Assembly: GCA_014904845.1 (NCBI GenBank)
Contig: MU119233.1
Coordinates: 62,001-126,000, forward strand
Direction of reading: 5' to 3'
Length of the DNA stretch: 64,000 nucleotides
Origin: Acephala macrosclerotiorum
Taxonomy: Eukaryota > Ascomycota > Leotiomycetes > Helotiales > Mollisiaceae
Of the stretch, positions 34,812 through 46,705 are shown one piece after another. Both the position numbers and the translations under genes were made by a program. Within the stretch, counting starts at the first letter, position 1. Every line of letters starts with the position of its first letter. The notes beneath the pieces were generated by a model. It did not search any database. It saw only the letters and a list, made by a program, of their open reading frames with translations, and had not been told where the DNA came from.

Positions 34812-35107
34812 CGCCTTGCTCGGTGTTGTGACATTGCTTATATCTGAACGCCGGTACTGTTCGAAGGTTTGATGGGCGGTTGTAACTAGTGAATGACAAC
34901 ACCCCGACCTCTTGAGCCTGTTCCCGAAAGTGTAATAAACCTTGAAGATAGCGGTGCTAAACTCGTGCTGATCTGTAGCCTAGGGAGGAAAAGGTGGGGC
35001 TTTATGCCATTCTCGTCCCATTGTGTCCCGTAACCAAAGTGCTGAAATCAGGATGTGGGACTAAAGTGAAGGGTTCAGCTCGGTTGCAAGTACCCACACT
35101 TGCTCCC

Positions 35108-35119
35108 CGGAGCACTCGG
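35108..35119. promoter_or_regulatory. CGG-N6-CGG site between the MFS and monooxygenase pseudogenes
   Basis: Reads CGGAGCACTCGG, identical at 11 of 12 positions to 32655-32666 in the dioxygenase promoter. It lies 297 bp from the MFS start and 203 bp from the monooxygenase start, in their shared divergent promoter. Further CGG triplets follow at 35128-35136. Confidence 0.4.
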
Positions 35120-35321
35120 TTCGTTAGCGGAATGCGGGGAACCGAACTTGCTCCTCGGTGTCTTCTAGTAAGGGTATCAGGGAAATGATGAGCAATTTGC
35201 ATTCGGTTCAGCTTCCCGTCTGTTGGACTAAACTCGGTGTTGAAATTTCGTCGCTAATGTACGGAGGCTTTGACGTCGCGAGACTCGAGCAAGTCACTGA
35301 GGATTGGAGACAAATTTCATC

Positions 35322-36557
35322 ATGACTGGATTAAATACCTTCAAGATCATCATCGTTGGAGGGGGAATCGCAGGACTGGCAGCTGCAATCGGTCTGCGTG
35401 GACCAAATCGTTAAGTTATAGTTCTGGAGCGATCAGCAGAGCACAGAGAGATTGGTGCAGCGATATCTCTTCAGCCAAATACCTCTAAGATTGTCGAGAA
35501 ATGGGGCATTTCTTCAATACTCGAGAAGAAAGGGGCAACAATTGATCGAGGATTTCGAATATATAGCCCTAATGGAATCCTACGGACAACAGTCCTGTTC
35601 GCGAAAGAGATGTTTGGCGCAAATAGGATGCTGTATCACAGAGTTGATTTGTTAGAGGGGTTGAAGGACGCCGCAACTTCACCTCACTTTCCGGGACCAC
35701 CTGTGGAGATTCGTCTTTCTAATCACGCAATTTCTTGTGACTGCAAGCTGGGGGTTGTCGCGGTAAAAGACGGCAGCACCGTCGAAGGTGATCTTGTCGT
35801 GGCCGCAGATGGGATACATTCTGCGCTCAGAAAGGATATCATCGGGCAAGACCAGCAACCTGTACCAACAGGACTTTCAGCATACCGAATCATGATGTCA
35901 TCCGAGTTCATCGAAGACATTCCCGAAGCCGTCAAAATTATCAACCCACAAGACCCTTAAACGACCATGATGTTCGGTCACGATCGACGAATCATCATGG
36001 GACTATGCAGAGACGGACAGATGTTCAGCTTAGTATGCCTCGTCCCGGATGACAAAATGAACGAGATCTCAGCTACCGATTCTTGGACATCAGCTAGCGC
36101 GAAAGAGCATCTGCTAGAGAGCTTTGCGGACTTTCCGATCTAGATTAAAGACCTGCTCAAGGCTGCACCATCACTTAGACTTTGGCAGCTCCGCGATATC
36201 GATCAACTTAAAACATGGGACAAGGGACGATGTAATTGGAGATGCAGCACATGCTATGTTGCCGCTTCAAGGTTAGGTGTGAGTCAGAGTATTGAAGATG
36301 CAGAAGCACTGCAAACAATATTCTCAAATGTTGAAGGATGTCCAAGCAAGGAAGAGATCGAGAGAAGGCTGCAAGAAGTCTTCGAATGTCGGTATGAGAG
36401 AGCGAGCCTCATACAAAGATTCACCAGGCAGCAAGCGAAGCATGCTTCGAATATCGAAGGAAACAGGATTACGATGGATGCTACAGAATTCATGGAATAT
36501 AATTGTAGATATGAGGGTGCGAGGGCATGGCAAGCACAGCAAAGAGATGGACAATGA
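35322..36557 (+). pseudogene. FAD-dependent monooxygenase (salicylate-hydroxylase-like), decayed
   Basis: The frame from ATG 35322 starts with the FAD-binding Rossmann motif IIIVGGGIAGLAAAIGL and continues with EIGAAISLQPNTSKIVEKWG, RVDLLEGL and the DG motif VVAADGIHSALRK, all hallmarks of group A flavin hydroxylases. Three in-frame stops interrupt it: TAA 35412-35414 (before VIVLERS), TAA 35958-35960 and TAG 36141-36143. Near 36228-36272 small deletions shift the frame through what should be the GDAAHAMLPLQGQG motif; the end (QSIEDAEALQTIF..RYERASLIQRFTRQQA) is back in a readable frame. No introns are seen. The first and third stops fit C-to-T or G-to-A change of a Gln or Trp codon. Family members hydroxylate aromatic acids or polyketide intermediates. 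Confidence 0.88.
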
Positions 36558-37229
36558 GATAGCGATTGAATTTTCGGCGAAAGAAAAAAACATTAGCTCC
36601 AGCCATCAAAAATTTTAGGCTTAACTTCACTTAATCGCTCCTATATTCGCGAGTGCTTGCAGCGCTCTTTGCCCACATGTGACTGATTCTCTCATTGATA
36701 CAAAGTTGTGTTGGAGGATTTATCATGAAGATCCAAGGCAGAAGGCAGGTACAACTTCTCTTTCTTCCTCAGTTCCCATTGGTTGAGCCATTTGTAGTCG
36801 GCCAGCGCTGTATCCCACTCTTCGGCACGATGTCCATCGAGCACCAAAATCGTCCCAAAGCGGCAATTTTGTCGACACTACTTCAGCTGCGCCGCAAACT
36901 CCTAGCTTTCCCCACACTCGCCATCTATCAACCTCCCCTCAATCTACTCCAATTGCGAATCCCGCCAAGAAGCGTCTTCCACCTTTCATCCACTTTCCGT
37001 GGAACAAATACTAGACCCCGGATGTCCTACATCTACAACTACAGCTGTTTCGATGGCCTTCCGAGGAGCAACGAGACACGTGCCGGAGACGCGTCCCACG
37101 GACCGAGTTAGATGCAGTCACGTCTTCCAACGATGTATTCAGTGTTGGGAAAGCTGAAGAGCATTCCTCACAACCCACGAGAAAGCGTCACTAAACACTT
37201 CATCAACTTCCAAAATGCCTTCGACAGTT
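36558..37229. other. Unassigned stretch left of the retroelement
   Basis: The 670 bp hold a plus-strand frame (36695-37111) with no recognised motif. Composition is normal. Pieces in other frames look Ser/Pro/Thr-rich, as in regulator linkers, but nothing can be assigned. Confidence 0.35.
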
Positions 37230-37234
37230 TAAAT
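37230..37234. repeat. Target site duplication, left (TAAAT)
   Basis: TAAAT directly before the left LTR. The same five bases follow the right LTR at 42722-42726. Confidence 0.9.
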
Positions 37235-37372
37235 TGTTAGACTTTCGAGTGGTTTTAGTGCTGAGTAAGCACTGCAATGGATATAATGTCCCCGCACCTA
37301 GCTAGATCTTTAAAACCCAAAAATCAATCAATCAGACCATCAAGTCCATCGAATATATCACTCAAATTGACA
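37235..37372 (+). repeat. Left LTR of copia element
   Basis: 138 bp, starts TGTTAGACTT and ends TTGACA. It differs from the right LTR at only about three places (C/T, T/C, G/A), all transitions. It is much less A+T rich than the interior. Confidence 0.93.
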
Positions 37373-40300
37373 GGTTATAAGCTCGGAAAGTGCTCATTGA
37401 AATCGTCGTATCTTTTTACTCTAAAATATCAATTCTATTCGCTATGGCGATTTTAGCAGTTTTAATCGATACTACAATATCTATTTCTACAGTATTTCAC
37501 TACGTTTGCAAGTGGAGTAAAATTGAAATCTTTATAGAAGATAATTATTCTCGATTTAAGAATTTTTGTTTAATCGCTTTTACTAGTATTTATACTATAA
37601 AACTAGTTAATAGTAAAGAATCGAAATCGGTTTTTTTTACGTTAATTGATCGGATTACGATCTGGGAAAAAAAAACTATTAAAGCTATTCAAATCATTTT
37701 AAATAGCGTAAACGACAAACTATAAGACAAGATTTTTTTATTGGTTTTTTTCGAAGATGTCAAAAGAATTTGAAACGAATTCAAGAAATACGATAAAACT
37801 ATTGATTTTGTTTGAGTGTTTATTCAATAAACGAACTTTGAATAAGAGAAGTTCGAGACTTTTAAAAGAATCAAAGAATTCGCAGATCGTCTCGAGTTTT
37901 ACAAATTTCAGCTTGCAACGATTAAAAGACTAATTATCGATGATAAAATCTTAGATCGAATTATAGTAATTATTTTTGAGAATAGTAATTACGAGAGTAC
38001 GAAATATTATATTTTTCGTTTGTCAAAAGTCGAGTGTACACTCAATAAAGCGATTATTATACTGTAAGTCTATAATAAAAGAGAGACTTTAGCAATTGCA
38101 AATTATACTCGTAGAAGAGGACAATAGTATAGTCGTGGGTAATTTCGTGGTAATAGACAAACTAGAAACAGAAAGCGAAAGATTGATCGCGGTAATCGCA
38201 ATAATAATAATAATAGATATTGTAGAAAGAAAAGAAGTAATCGTGGAGAATTTGGATTATTAGTATTTCGTTTTACAAGATCTAAAGATCGTTGAAATGA
38301 TAATAGTAATAATAAAGAATTCGTTGATTATAATGAGTTTGATTCAAATTAATGTGATTAGTGTATATACTATGAGTATTATGAGATTGAGTGTAAAATA
38401 AAACGAAAAAATAAAAAAGTTGATAGAAAATAAAATTAGAAAAACTTTGAGCAAATAAAGATTGTAATAATCGAATTTATTATTAGAGCAAATATAGTAA
38501 TTATAAGCAAAATATAATAGAGTTTTTTTCTTTCTATTTATTTTATTGTATTTATAGTATTTTTACTAGTGATAATAGTGTTTACTCGATTATTATTCAA
38601 GAATAAAATTGAGAGATATATTAAGCGTTTACATATAAACTTTGTTTACTATTTTCGATGAATGAAAATTTATATTAATAGAAAATAATTTTTATTTTTA
38701 CTATTTTTACTAATTCGAGTATTGATCGAACGAGTTCAAGTTTTATTACTTATTTTAGATTTTAGTATTTCGAAATATTTCAATAGTATATAGTTTGATT
38801 TTATATATTTAAAACGCTAGTAAATATCAAATAAAGTTGTTACGATAAACGGTATTACTATGAACGCGATTAAATATTAAAATCAAATTTGAATAATTTT
38901 TTAAAGAGAATTGAGACTTAGAGAAGTTTGGTATGTATCAAGTTTTAAAATAGTGAAATTAATTTTTATTTTACAATTTATAGAAAATGGAATATTGATT
39001 ATATTTAAAAAAGAACGAGTAATTGATATTACAAATAATAGAAATAAAAAAGTAATATTTACAATTTTTAAGAATTTTAGAGATAATTTTTTTATATTAA
39101 ATTAATATCAAAATATTAGTAATATTGTTATATATTCGGCGAATATTGTTTTGAATGTATCGACGAAAACTCGATTATCAATAGAATTCTTTAAAGTAAT
39201 AGATTCTAAAGAAACTTTGTAAGAATTTATATATCGGCGTTTTGATTATATCAATTATAATATATTTCAAAAACTGGTCAATATTATAGACATAAAAATG
39301 TCGAGATTCAAATTATATACTGAGTATAAAATATGTGAAATTTGTACAGTAAATAAAATCAAAAAAATCTTTAGAAAGAAAACAAATAATAAAATTACTA
39401 AAAAAAGAAAAAGATTATATAGCAATATTTCTAGTAAATTGCTTAAGTTTTATAAAGGGAATTAATATTTTTTTCTAATTACGAACGACGCAATACAGTA
39501 TTTTTAAATCAAATTTTTAAAAAATAAAAGTGCAAAAAAAATCTAGTTTTATATTCGTAAAATCTATAGAATTATTAAAAGAGATACAAGAGAAAATATT
39601 GTCTATTTTAAATGTAACAATAGATCGAGCGAGTTCAAAGAAGATTTCTAAAAATGATTCAAAATATTACTTAGTTTTTTTAAATATAAGTTTTGTTTAC
39701 TATACAAACACTCATTGAATAATATTATTAAACGAGCAATACAAACAATAAACAATATCGCTAGGTTTATAATCTATAAAATTAAGTTTCTATTGATCTT
39801 TTGAAATTATATTATAGAATATGCAATTTGAATCAAAAATAGAGTACTAATAAACGCATTTCTATAGTCAGTCTCGAAACTTGAATTAAAAGATCAAAAA
39901 ACATATATTTTATTTGAAATTTATATTAGAAAAAAACTAGACTTTTTAGTATTACAAAAAACTCTAATTACTTTTAAATATTAAATCAATATTAAAAAAC
40001 TTAAAAATTAATCAAGTAAATAAATTTTTAGAATTAAAAAAAAGTATATTTTTATAAGTATTACTAGAAATAATATTTACAAATTGTTGAACTATAGAAT
40101 ATTAAAAAAGTCTTTTTTAATTAATATTAAATTCTATGAATACAAATTTTTAGAACTTTTTATTTCTCAAAAATTCAAATATATTGTAGTAAATCTATTT
40201 ATTACTAATAATACAATTTACGATTATATCGTTATTAATATATCAATTGATTACTTTTCTAATAATAAGATAATTAATAGTACTAAAACACGTACTAATG

Positions 40301-42200
40301 AGAATAATAGTACTAAAACAAATACTTATGAAAATGAAATTAAAACAAGTTCAAAATCAATAATTAAATAAAACTCTAATATTTAAAGCTTTAATTAAAT
40401 TTAAGAATAATATCTATTTCAAATATCAAGAATTAACGATCGAACGATTAAAAAAACTAAGAATTTTTATAATTCTTTTATTAAAGCGAAAAAAACAACA
40501 AATAATCAATTGAACAATTAAAAAATACTTTTTTTTCAAACAATAAAACAATTAATAAAAACTTTAAACGCTATTTATTTGAACGAAAAAAAATCATTTT
40601 TTCTAAGTATACTTAGTATTTTATTCGAGTTTCTAATCGTTAATAAAGCTTTAAAAGAAAACGCTTTTAATTGAATAAAAGTAATCGTTATTAAATTTGA
40701 AACTTTTCAAAAAACAAATATTTATAAAATCATTACAAGAAAATTACCAAATAACAAAAAAATTATTTCAAGCAAATAAATACTGAAAAAAAAATTCAAT
40801 ACTCGTAATAAATTGACTCGACGTAAAACTAAAATTGTTATTAGAAAATTCGAGCAAATTTACAATATTGATTACTTTAAAACGTTTATTTCTATTATAA
40901 AATATACAATTCTATAAATACTCTTAATACTTATTACAAAATATAATTTAAAAATAAATCACATTAATATAAATTTAGCGTTTTTAAATTTTTCTCTTAA
41001 AAAAAAGATTTACATAGAAATCTTTGAATTTTTTTATAAATTTTATTTTGAACTCAAAAATAAAAATATTTACTTTTTACTCAAAAAATCACTTTACGAA
41101 TTCAAATAAACTTCTCGAATATAACTCGATAAAATCAAACAATATTTCGAAGAATTGAAATTTATTATATCTAAAATTGATTTTAATCTTTTCATAAGAA
41201 AAAAAGTTTACATTTTTTTATTTGTCGACGATATACTGATCATTAGAAACAAAATAAATACGAATACTATTAAAACTAAAATCAAAAAACATTAAAAAAG
41301 TAAAAATTTCAATTTTATTATTGTTTTTATAAAATTTCAAATCGAAAAAAATCGCGAAAATTATATTTTTACAATTTATCAAAAAATGTATACAAACAAA
41401 TTATTACTACGACTCGATTTCGAATACTCGAATCAAACGAATTTATTATTTTCGCAAAATACAATTCTACGAGAAAAAGAAAAAAAAAATTGATTGAGCG
41501 AAAACGATTTTTATTTCTACAAACAAATTATTAGTATTACGATTTATTTAATTAATTGCACGAAATTAAATATTAATTATTATATTAATCAATTTACTAA
41601 ATTTATATTCAATGTGTATTTCGAATATTTGCGTTTTACAAAATAGTTTTTTCGATATTTTAATAAAATAAAAACGATAAAAATTACTTATAAAAAAACG
41701 TCGATCAAAGATTACAATATATTTTTCGATTTTACGTAAAAAATCGAAAACGATTACAAATCGTTTTTAAAATAAATAGTAATACTAAAAAATAAAACAA
41801 TTTTATAAACAATACAAAAACAACGAAATACAATACAAAACTCGATAAAAACAAAGATTATAATAGCGAATAAAATCGCAAAAAAAATAGTTTAATTAAA
41901 GAAATTATAATCGAAAATTATTAAAAAACTTTTTAAAGAATTTTTTATTTTATATTACGATAATTTTTTTGTAATCGATTTTAGTACAAATACGAAATTC
42001 TCGAACAAATTTAAATATATTAAAGTTCGATATTTTTATATAAAAAACGATATAATTACTAGAAACAAATTAAAAGTAAAATTAGTTTTAGAGAACAATT
42101 AAATTGCAAATATTTTTACGAAACAATTATTTTACGATCGATTTACGATTTGCAAAGTTACAATAAGTTTGAATGAAAATTGGTTTGATATAAAGAAGGT
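37373..42200 (+). pseudogene. gag-pol of the copia element, degenerate
   Basis: No open frame survives beyond about 110 codons, but translated fragments in the plus frames align by eye to gag, protease, integrase, RT and RNase H of Ty1/copia, in that order. Typical RIP missense changes can be read. In the zinc knuckle the pattern C-x2-C-x4-H-x4-C has become C-x2-Y-x4-Y-x3-C, with Cys and His codons turned to Tyr. In the protease the DSGAS core reads DFSIS. At the RT site the two Asp remain. Confidence 0.88.
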
Positions 42201-42583
42201 TGTAGCGCTGTTCACGAATTTCAAGGATTAAAACAACAGTAGTAAAAGAACGAGCTGGAATAAGACGAAAGCTCTTTTGAGCAGATTTGGAGTACTTTTT
42301 GACTGTGGAATAGGAGCTAAAAATGCTTTATTTAAAACCGAATTCTCACAGGGAAAGTAGGCTCTTTTTAGCTCTTTATAAACTCTTCTACGAAGCAATT
42401 GAGACTAGCGCCACAGAGTTTAATGAGACTCTTTACGACGATTCGACGCTGCAATTGATAAGAGATAAAAGACGATAGATCACAATAATAGTTGATGCGA
42501 TAATCACGTGAAGACATTGATTATTTACATTACTTTGGACATTGGAATAAATATATCTCTACAGTGCTCCTCAGCAAAAAGCG

Positions 42584-42721
42584 TGTTAGACTTTCGAGTG
42601 GTTTTAGTGCTGAGTAAGCACTGCAATGGATATAATGTCCCCGCACCTAGTTAGATCTTTAAAACCCAAAAATCAATCAACCAAACCATCAAGTCCATCG
42701 AATATATCACTCAAATTGACA
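42584..42721 (+). repeat. Right LTR of copia element
   Basis: 138 bp copy of the left LTR, preceded by the purine-rich AGCAAAAAGCG (42573-42583) as a possible polypurine tract remnant. Confidence 0.93.
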
Positions 42722-42726
42722 TAAAT
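42722..42726. repeat. Target site duplication, right (TAAAT)
   Basis: Same five bases as 37230-37234. Confidence 0.9.
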
Positions 42727-42771
42727 AGCATTCAAGCTTATCAATAAACCCCGAATCGGCACCAAAAACTA

Positions 42772-44178
42772 TCATGGAGCCCCTACGGCAAGAAATACAG
42801 CTCAAAAGAGATTTTGCCAATGGTAAAATGGACCGTCGGTATCGATCTCGAGAAAGATCTCAGCGGGCTGGAGAAATTTGAAGGTCTAGACCCAGCGATC
42901 TGGGTGCTGAACGGATTTGCGATTGTGAGTGTTGATTCACGAGGCTCTGGGAACTCAGATGGGCTTGTGGAAGTTATGGGGACCCAGGAAGCGGAGGATG
43001 GATATGATGTTATTGAGCTGTTGGCGAAGGTGGGGTGGTGTAATGGGAGTGTGGGATTGGCGGGGAACTCGTATCTTGCTATTGTGTAATGGTTCATTGC
43101 TGCTCAGCAGCCGCCCAGTTTGAAGGCTATTGCTCCTTGGGAAGGATGTGGAGATATTTTCCGAGAGTAGTTTGTGAGGGGTGGGGTTTTCAATATCAGT
43201 AACTTTGATCTGATTACCAGGTTCATCATTCAGGGTCACCATGGCGTTGAGGACTTTGCAGAGATGTATCGACGAAGTGGTGGGGTCGCGAATCCGTACG
43301 GGAGGACAAACGCCCAAACATGAAGAACATCAATGTCTCAGCTTACATCACAGCTTCAGATTCATGTTCAATCCACAGAATGGGGTCATTGCGAGGATTC
43401 ATGGAGATTCGAACGCTATCTCAAAGGCATTGACAATGGATGGGAGAAGATACCTTGATTCCGAGCATCGTACCTGAAATTCGGCGACGCACCCATCGAA
43501 AACATCCCGAAGAGACATTCCCCATACCCCGCACCGAATACAAAACATTCTACCTCTCCTCCGAAACACTCTCAGAAACAACATCACCAGGATCCGGAAT
43601 CGTGACCTACGACTCAGAAGACAACCAAGCATTCGCAGGCTTCACCTACAGATTCACCAAAAAGACCCGCCTCTTCGGAATGCCAAAAGCCCATCTCTTT
43701 ATGTCCTCTCCCTCCGGCAAGGATATGATAATCTACCTCCTGCTCCGAAAACTCGACAGAAACGGCATCCCTCAAATGTCCCTCAACATTCCCCTCTCCC
43801 GCGCCCCAGTCCCATCAATCCATGATATCGCCTCCAAAGACCGCACAAGCAGCATCCTCGGCATCCTACGAGCTTCCCATCGAGCAATCGACCGAGAAGA
43901 GAGCACGCATGAGCAATTCCCCTACCACCCGCACGATACGGCGGAATTGGTTAAGCCAGGAAAGATCGTGGAGCTGGAGATTGGGATTTGGAATCTGGGG
44001 GTAGGAGGTTGAGGAGGGGAAGAGTATTAGGTTGTAGGTTGGGGAGAATGATCCGCAATTTGTGGAGTACAAGAGCGGAGCACCGCCGCCACCGGATGTG
44101 TTGCCGACGAATAAGGGGGTACATAGGTTTCATTTTGGTGTGGAGTATCCTAGTCGGGTTATTTTGCCATTTGTGTAG
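42772..44178 (+). pseudogene. CocE/NonD-type hydrolase (X-Pro dipeptidyl-peptidase S15 family), decayed, N-terminus missing
   Basis: Alpha/beta-hydrolase of the CocE/NonD (S15) group, which cleaves esters or acyl-Pro bonds. Readable blocks: WSPYGKKYS, FAIVSVDSRGSGNSDG, GYDVIELLAKVGWCNGSVGLAGNSYLAI (nucleophile elbow G-N-S-Y), KAIAPWEGCGD. The C-terminal jelly-roll domain is nearly intact (43520-43990): PRTEYKTFYLSSETLSE, GIVTYDSEDNQAFAGFTYRF, PHDTAELVKPGKIVELEIGIW. The end is YPSRVILPFV and a stop at 44178. Breaks: TAA 43087-43089 and TAG 43168-43170, both where family members have Gln, a frameshift near 43300, and others near 43450-43510 and 44010. The first 50 or so codons are absent; the copia element ends about 45 bp to the left, so the insertion may have cut off the 5' end. 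Confidence 0.88.
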
Positions 44179-44301
44179 ATTGCAGTCAGATGGATGTATA
44201 ATTGGAGGAAATGTAACTTGCTTTTGTCTTACCATGCCCACATTGAACGCGAAAAGATAGAAGCATGAGATATCATGTAAGAAAATTGATTGTGTTGTAT
44301 A

Positions 44302-46176
44302 TTATGGAGGTAGCTCGAAGAACTGATAAGGCATGCCTGACCCAAGCATCTCGTTCTCAAACATTGCTGAAAGCGCCAGATCTTCCCCCATAACCCTCGG
44401 CCAAAGATCATCCATAAGTCCTGCAGTTTGGTCGCCAAGCAAGAAATAATAAATTTCCCTGGCGCTTGTCACATCGCGAATTGATGCACCAGCGTTTCCG
44501 TCCCGCTCAAAGGTGGACGGGGTGTTCTCGACTACGTGCGTCGAAAGCCCAGTAGATACCGGTGTACTTGAGGTGCCCAGAACCCTCTCTTCAACAAGCC
44601 TGACCAGATCTCCCAGCGTACGAACGAAGCCTTGACTTTAGCCCATTTCAATATACCTCCTCTCAAGATATTCAGCTGCTGTTGTTAATTGAATCAAGTC
44701 CACTCTCGCAGACCATCCCTTTGGGTGTTTCAACAGATAGATAGTCAACATATAGACAGCAAGAAGTTGCGGGGTCAAGTCGCCAGCAATCCTTCGTGGC
44801 CCATCACCACCGGGAAGCTTGACGATGTTTCTTGCAGCTCCGAGACAGATAGTCTCACCTTATCGAATTCGTTGCTTCCGGCGAGAGGTAGGGCAGTGTA
44901 GATCAACTTGACTCTGAAAGGTCTTGGTGTCGAGGAGGAGCGATGCCCGATGGACCATGGCTAGTGTCTGATAGTATCGAAGAGCAAGGAAGACTGCGAA
45001 CGAGAAGAGTTCAGGTGGACAATATATGTCGTGCCCCGGACGAACATCAACTGGCAAACTATCTGCCCAGTCGAGGAGTTCGCGATCGAGCTCGCCAGTA
45101 TGAAACATGAGCTCGTCTTGAGATTTGCTATTTAGACTGCTTCCAAAGAGCCGAGCACCAATCCTCCTCTGTATAAGAGATAATCTTATCAAAGCTGGGA
45201 AGAAATCGGGCGCATCATGGTGTTCATCTCCAAGGCTGGAGGGCATAGTCTGATTGCAGTCGTCCACATTGATCATGCATGGTCGTCCAGACTCGAAAGA
45301 CATAATTGAGTCCAAGCAGAAAGCAACCCACCAAATTCGAGATTCCAGCTGCCCTACGTTCGAGGGCGACTGTTGAAGGATTGATCGATCTTGGTGAAGT
45401 CCAAGAGAATATGAAATATGTATGCCCTGTGCTAGAATATCCCAGCCTGCGCCGCCTTTGCATCGCATTCTCAAACCAAGCGCTATAAGCAAGATAACTT
45501 AAACTAAGCTCAGGTATGGCATTTCTACGGAGTGAGTATGCAAAGAGTAGGCGGCGTTGAGGTACATCTTGCCTAGCTCGGTGGTTGCGCCTGCTTCTTC
45601 GACGATGTCAATGCCGATAACGGTGTAGATGCACACAAGGGTTGGTCGATCACTTGGCGGCAGCATAGCATCCAAGTCGCAAGATTGACTGAGCCTTGGA
45701 TCGAGACGAATGGTACTGGTTGTGACATGGGCGATAGCTGACTCTTCGAAGTGATTACAGGACCTCGGAGGAGTGTGTATGAGGTTTGCTGATATTGGTC
45801 TCCATTGAGAATAGTCGACGGCTTGCTAGCATTCGGCGTTCCTTCTGTTCGTAAATCTCCTCTTCTCATCTTTTCACTTCTTCCTCCAGCTCTTTGAGCC
45901 TTTGCGTAACATCGGACTGTGTGTTCGGGTTCTGACTCGGAGTGTCGGAACGAGATTCTGGTATGCATAATCCTGTCGGTTCACAGCTTCGCTACCGATA
46001 CGCTTCCTCGGAACCTCTGCCTCGGGACGTTTGGGATCGACTATCACGCACTCGACCCCAGCTAATTCACAATTATAGCAAGAAGGAAGCCGTTCATCGC
46101 ATCGAACCTTCCTGGCTCGGCAGAGGTTGCAGGCATGCGAGAGACGCATGCGCTTCTTCTTTTCTCCTCCCTCCAT
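44302..46176 (-). pseudogene. Zn2Cys6 fungal transcription factor, decayed
   Basis: ATG at 46176 (MEGGEKKKRMRLS) is followed by a perfect binuclear zinc cluster: C-N-L-C-R-A-R-K-V-R-C-D, then CYNC and C at the usual spacing. A frameshift near 45965 leads to a coiled-coil stretch VTQRLKELEEEVKR, ended by TGA at 45866-45868. The fungal-specific transcription factor domain (PF04082-like) is readable farther on: LVCIYTVIGIDIVEEAG, then TAA 45499-45501 where homologues have Gln, then HISYSLGLHQDRS and ESRIWWVAFCLDSIMSFESGRPCMI. The C-terminus (HPKGWSARVDLIQLTTAAEYLERRYIEMG, stop at 44638-44640, then DQTAGLMDDLWPRVMGEDL and a final FELPP) can also be traced. At least three stops and two or more frameshifts mean it is not functional. 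Its neighbours suggest it was the cluster's regulator. Confidence 0.87.
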
Positions 46177-46705
46177 CAAAAACCTCAATAATTGGCATGA
46201 AGAGTACGGAGTTATGTACGTGAGAGAGTTCAGCTTTTGGACGAAATACTTGATCTTGAATCGAGATGGAGAGTTCGGAATGCGGGATACCCCTCTTCCA
46301 AATACGGTCTAGCTCGGATATAGGGGAAGTGGGGGTGGACATCTCCATCCTGCCTTGAAAGTATCTATCTATTATATTTGTTTCGTGATATGTGACTCGA
46401 GATTTAATTAAGAAAGCGAAGGATTATCGAAAAATGAGCAACATATCCGAGGATTGTTCGTTATCGATGCAATGCTAATCAGGAATTTGGTAAAAGTGTA
46501 AATCAAAAAAAAGCAAAGGGTGATAGAAAGGAGTCGCGAAACACTCCATCTGGCTTAACAATAACTCTACTGCAAGCCTTTCAAGGACGATACTCCCATC
46601 TCAACTAAGATTTCAACAAACCAACCTGAACTTCATTACTCCTGACCTTCAAATCAAAACTAAGTATCACGTACGAACAAAAACACCATTCCAAATCCAG
46701 CAAGA
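46177..46705. promoter_or_regulatory. Intergenic before two small secreted/membrane proteins
   Basis: No gene seen. An A/C-rich leader-like stretch (46560-46705) precedes the next ATG. Confidence 0.35.

Larger units (their letters stand above)
37235..42721 (+). mobile_element. Ty1/copia LTR retrotransposon, full length, RIP-inactivated
   Basis: A 5,487 bp element bounded by 138 bp LTRs (TG..CA) and a perfect 5 bp target duplication. The internal DNA is very A+T rich and full of TAA/TAG, yet the copia order is still readable on the plus strand. From left: a gag-like part, a zinc-knuckle relic at 38362-38394, a protease-like segment near 38755-38800, GAG-pre-integrase HRRFGHI-like (YRRFDYINY) with CEICTVNKIKK at 39225-39365, the RT motif FVDDILII at 41221-41244, and RNase H with ILYYDNFFVIDFS and ANIFTK near 41950-42125. 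GGTTATAAGCTCGG right after the left LTR could be the primer site (half initiator-Met tRNA type, inferred). It can no longer encode any product. Confidence 0.95.

Noticed and set aside
36695..37111. 139-codon plus-strand frame beside the retroelement
   Set aside because: No recognisable motif, and alternative frames look equally plausible. It could not be tied to the missing N-terminus of the CocE-like pseudogene.
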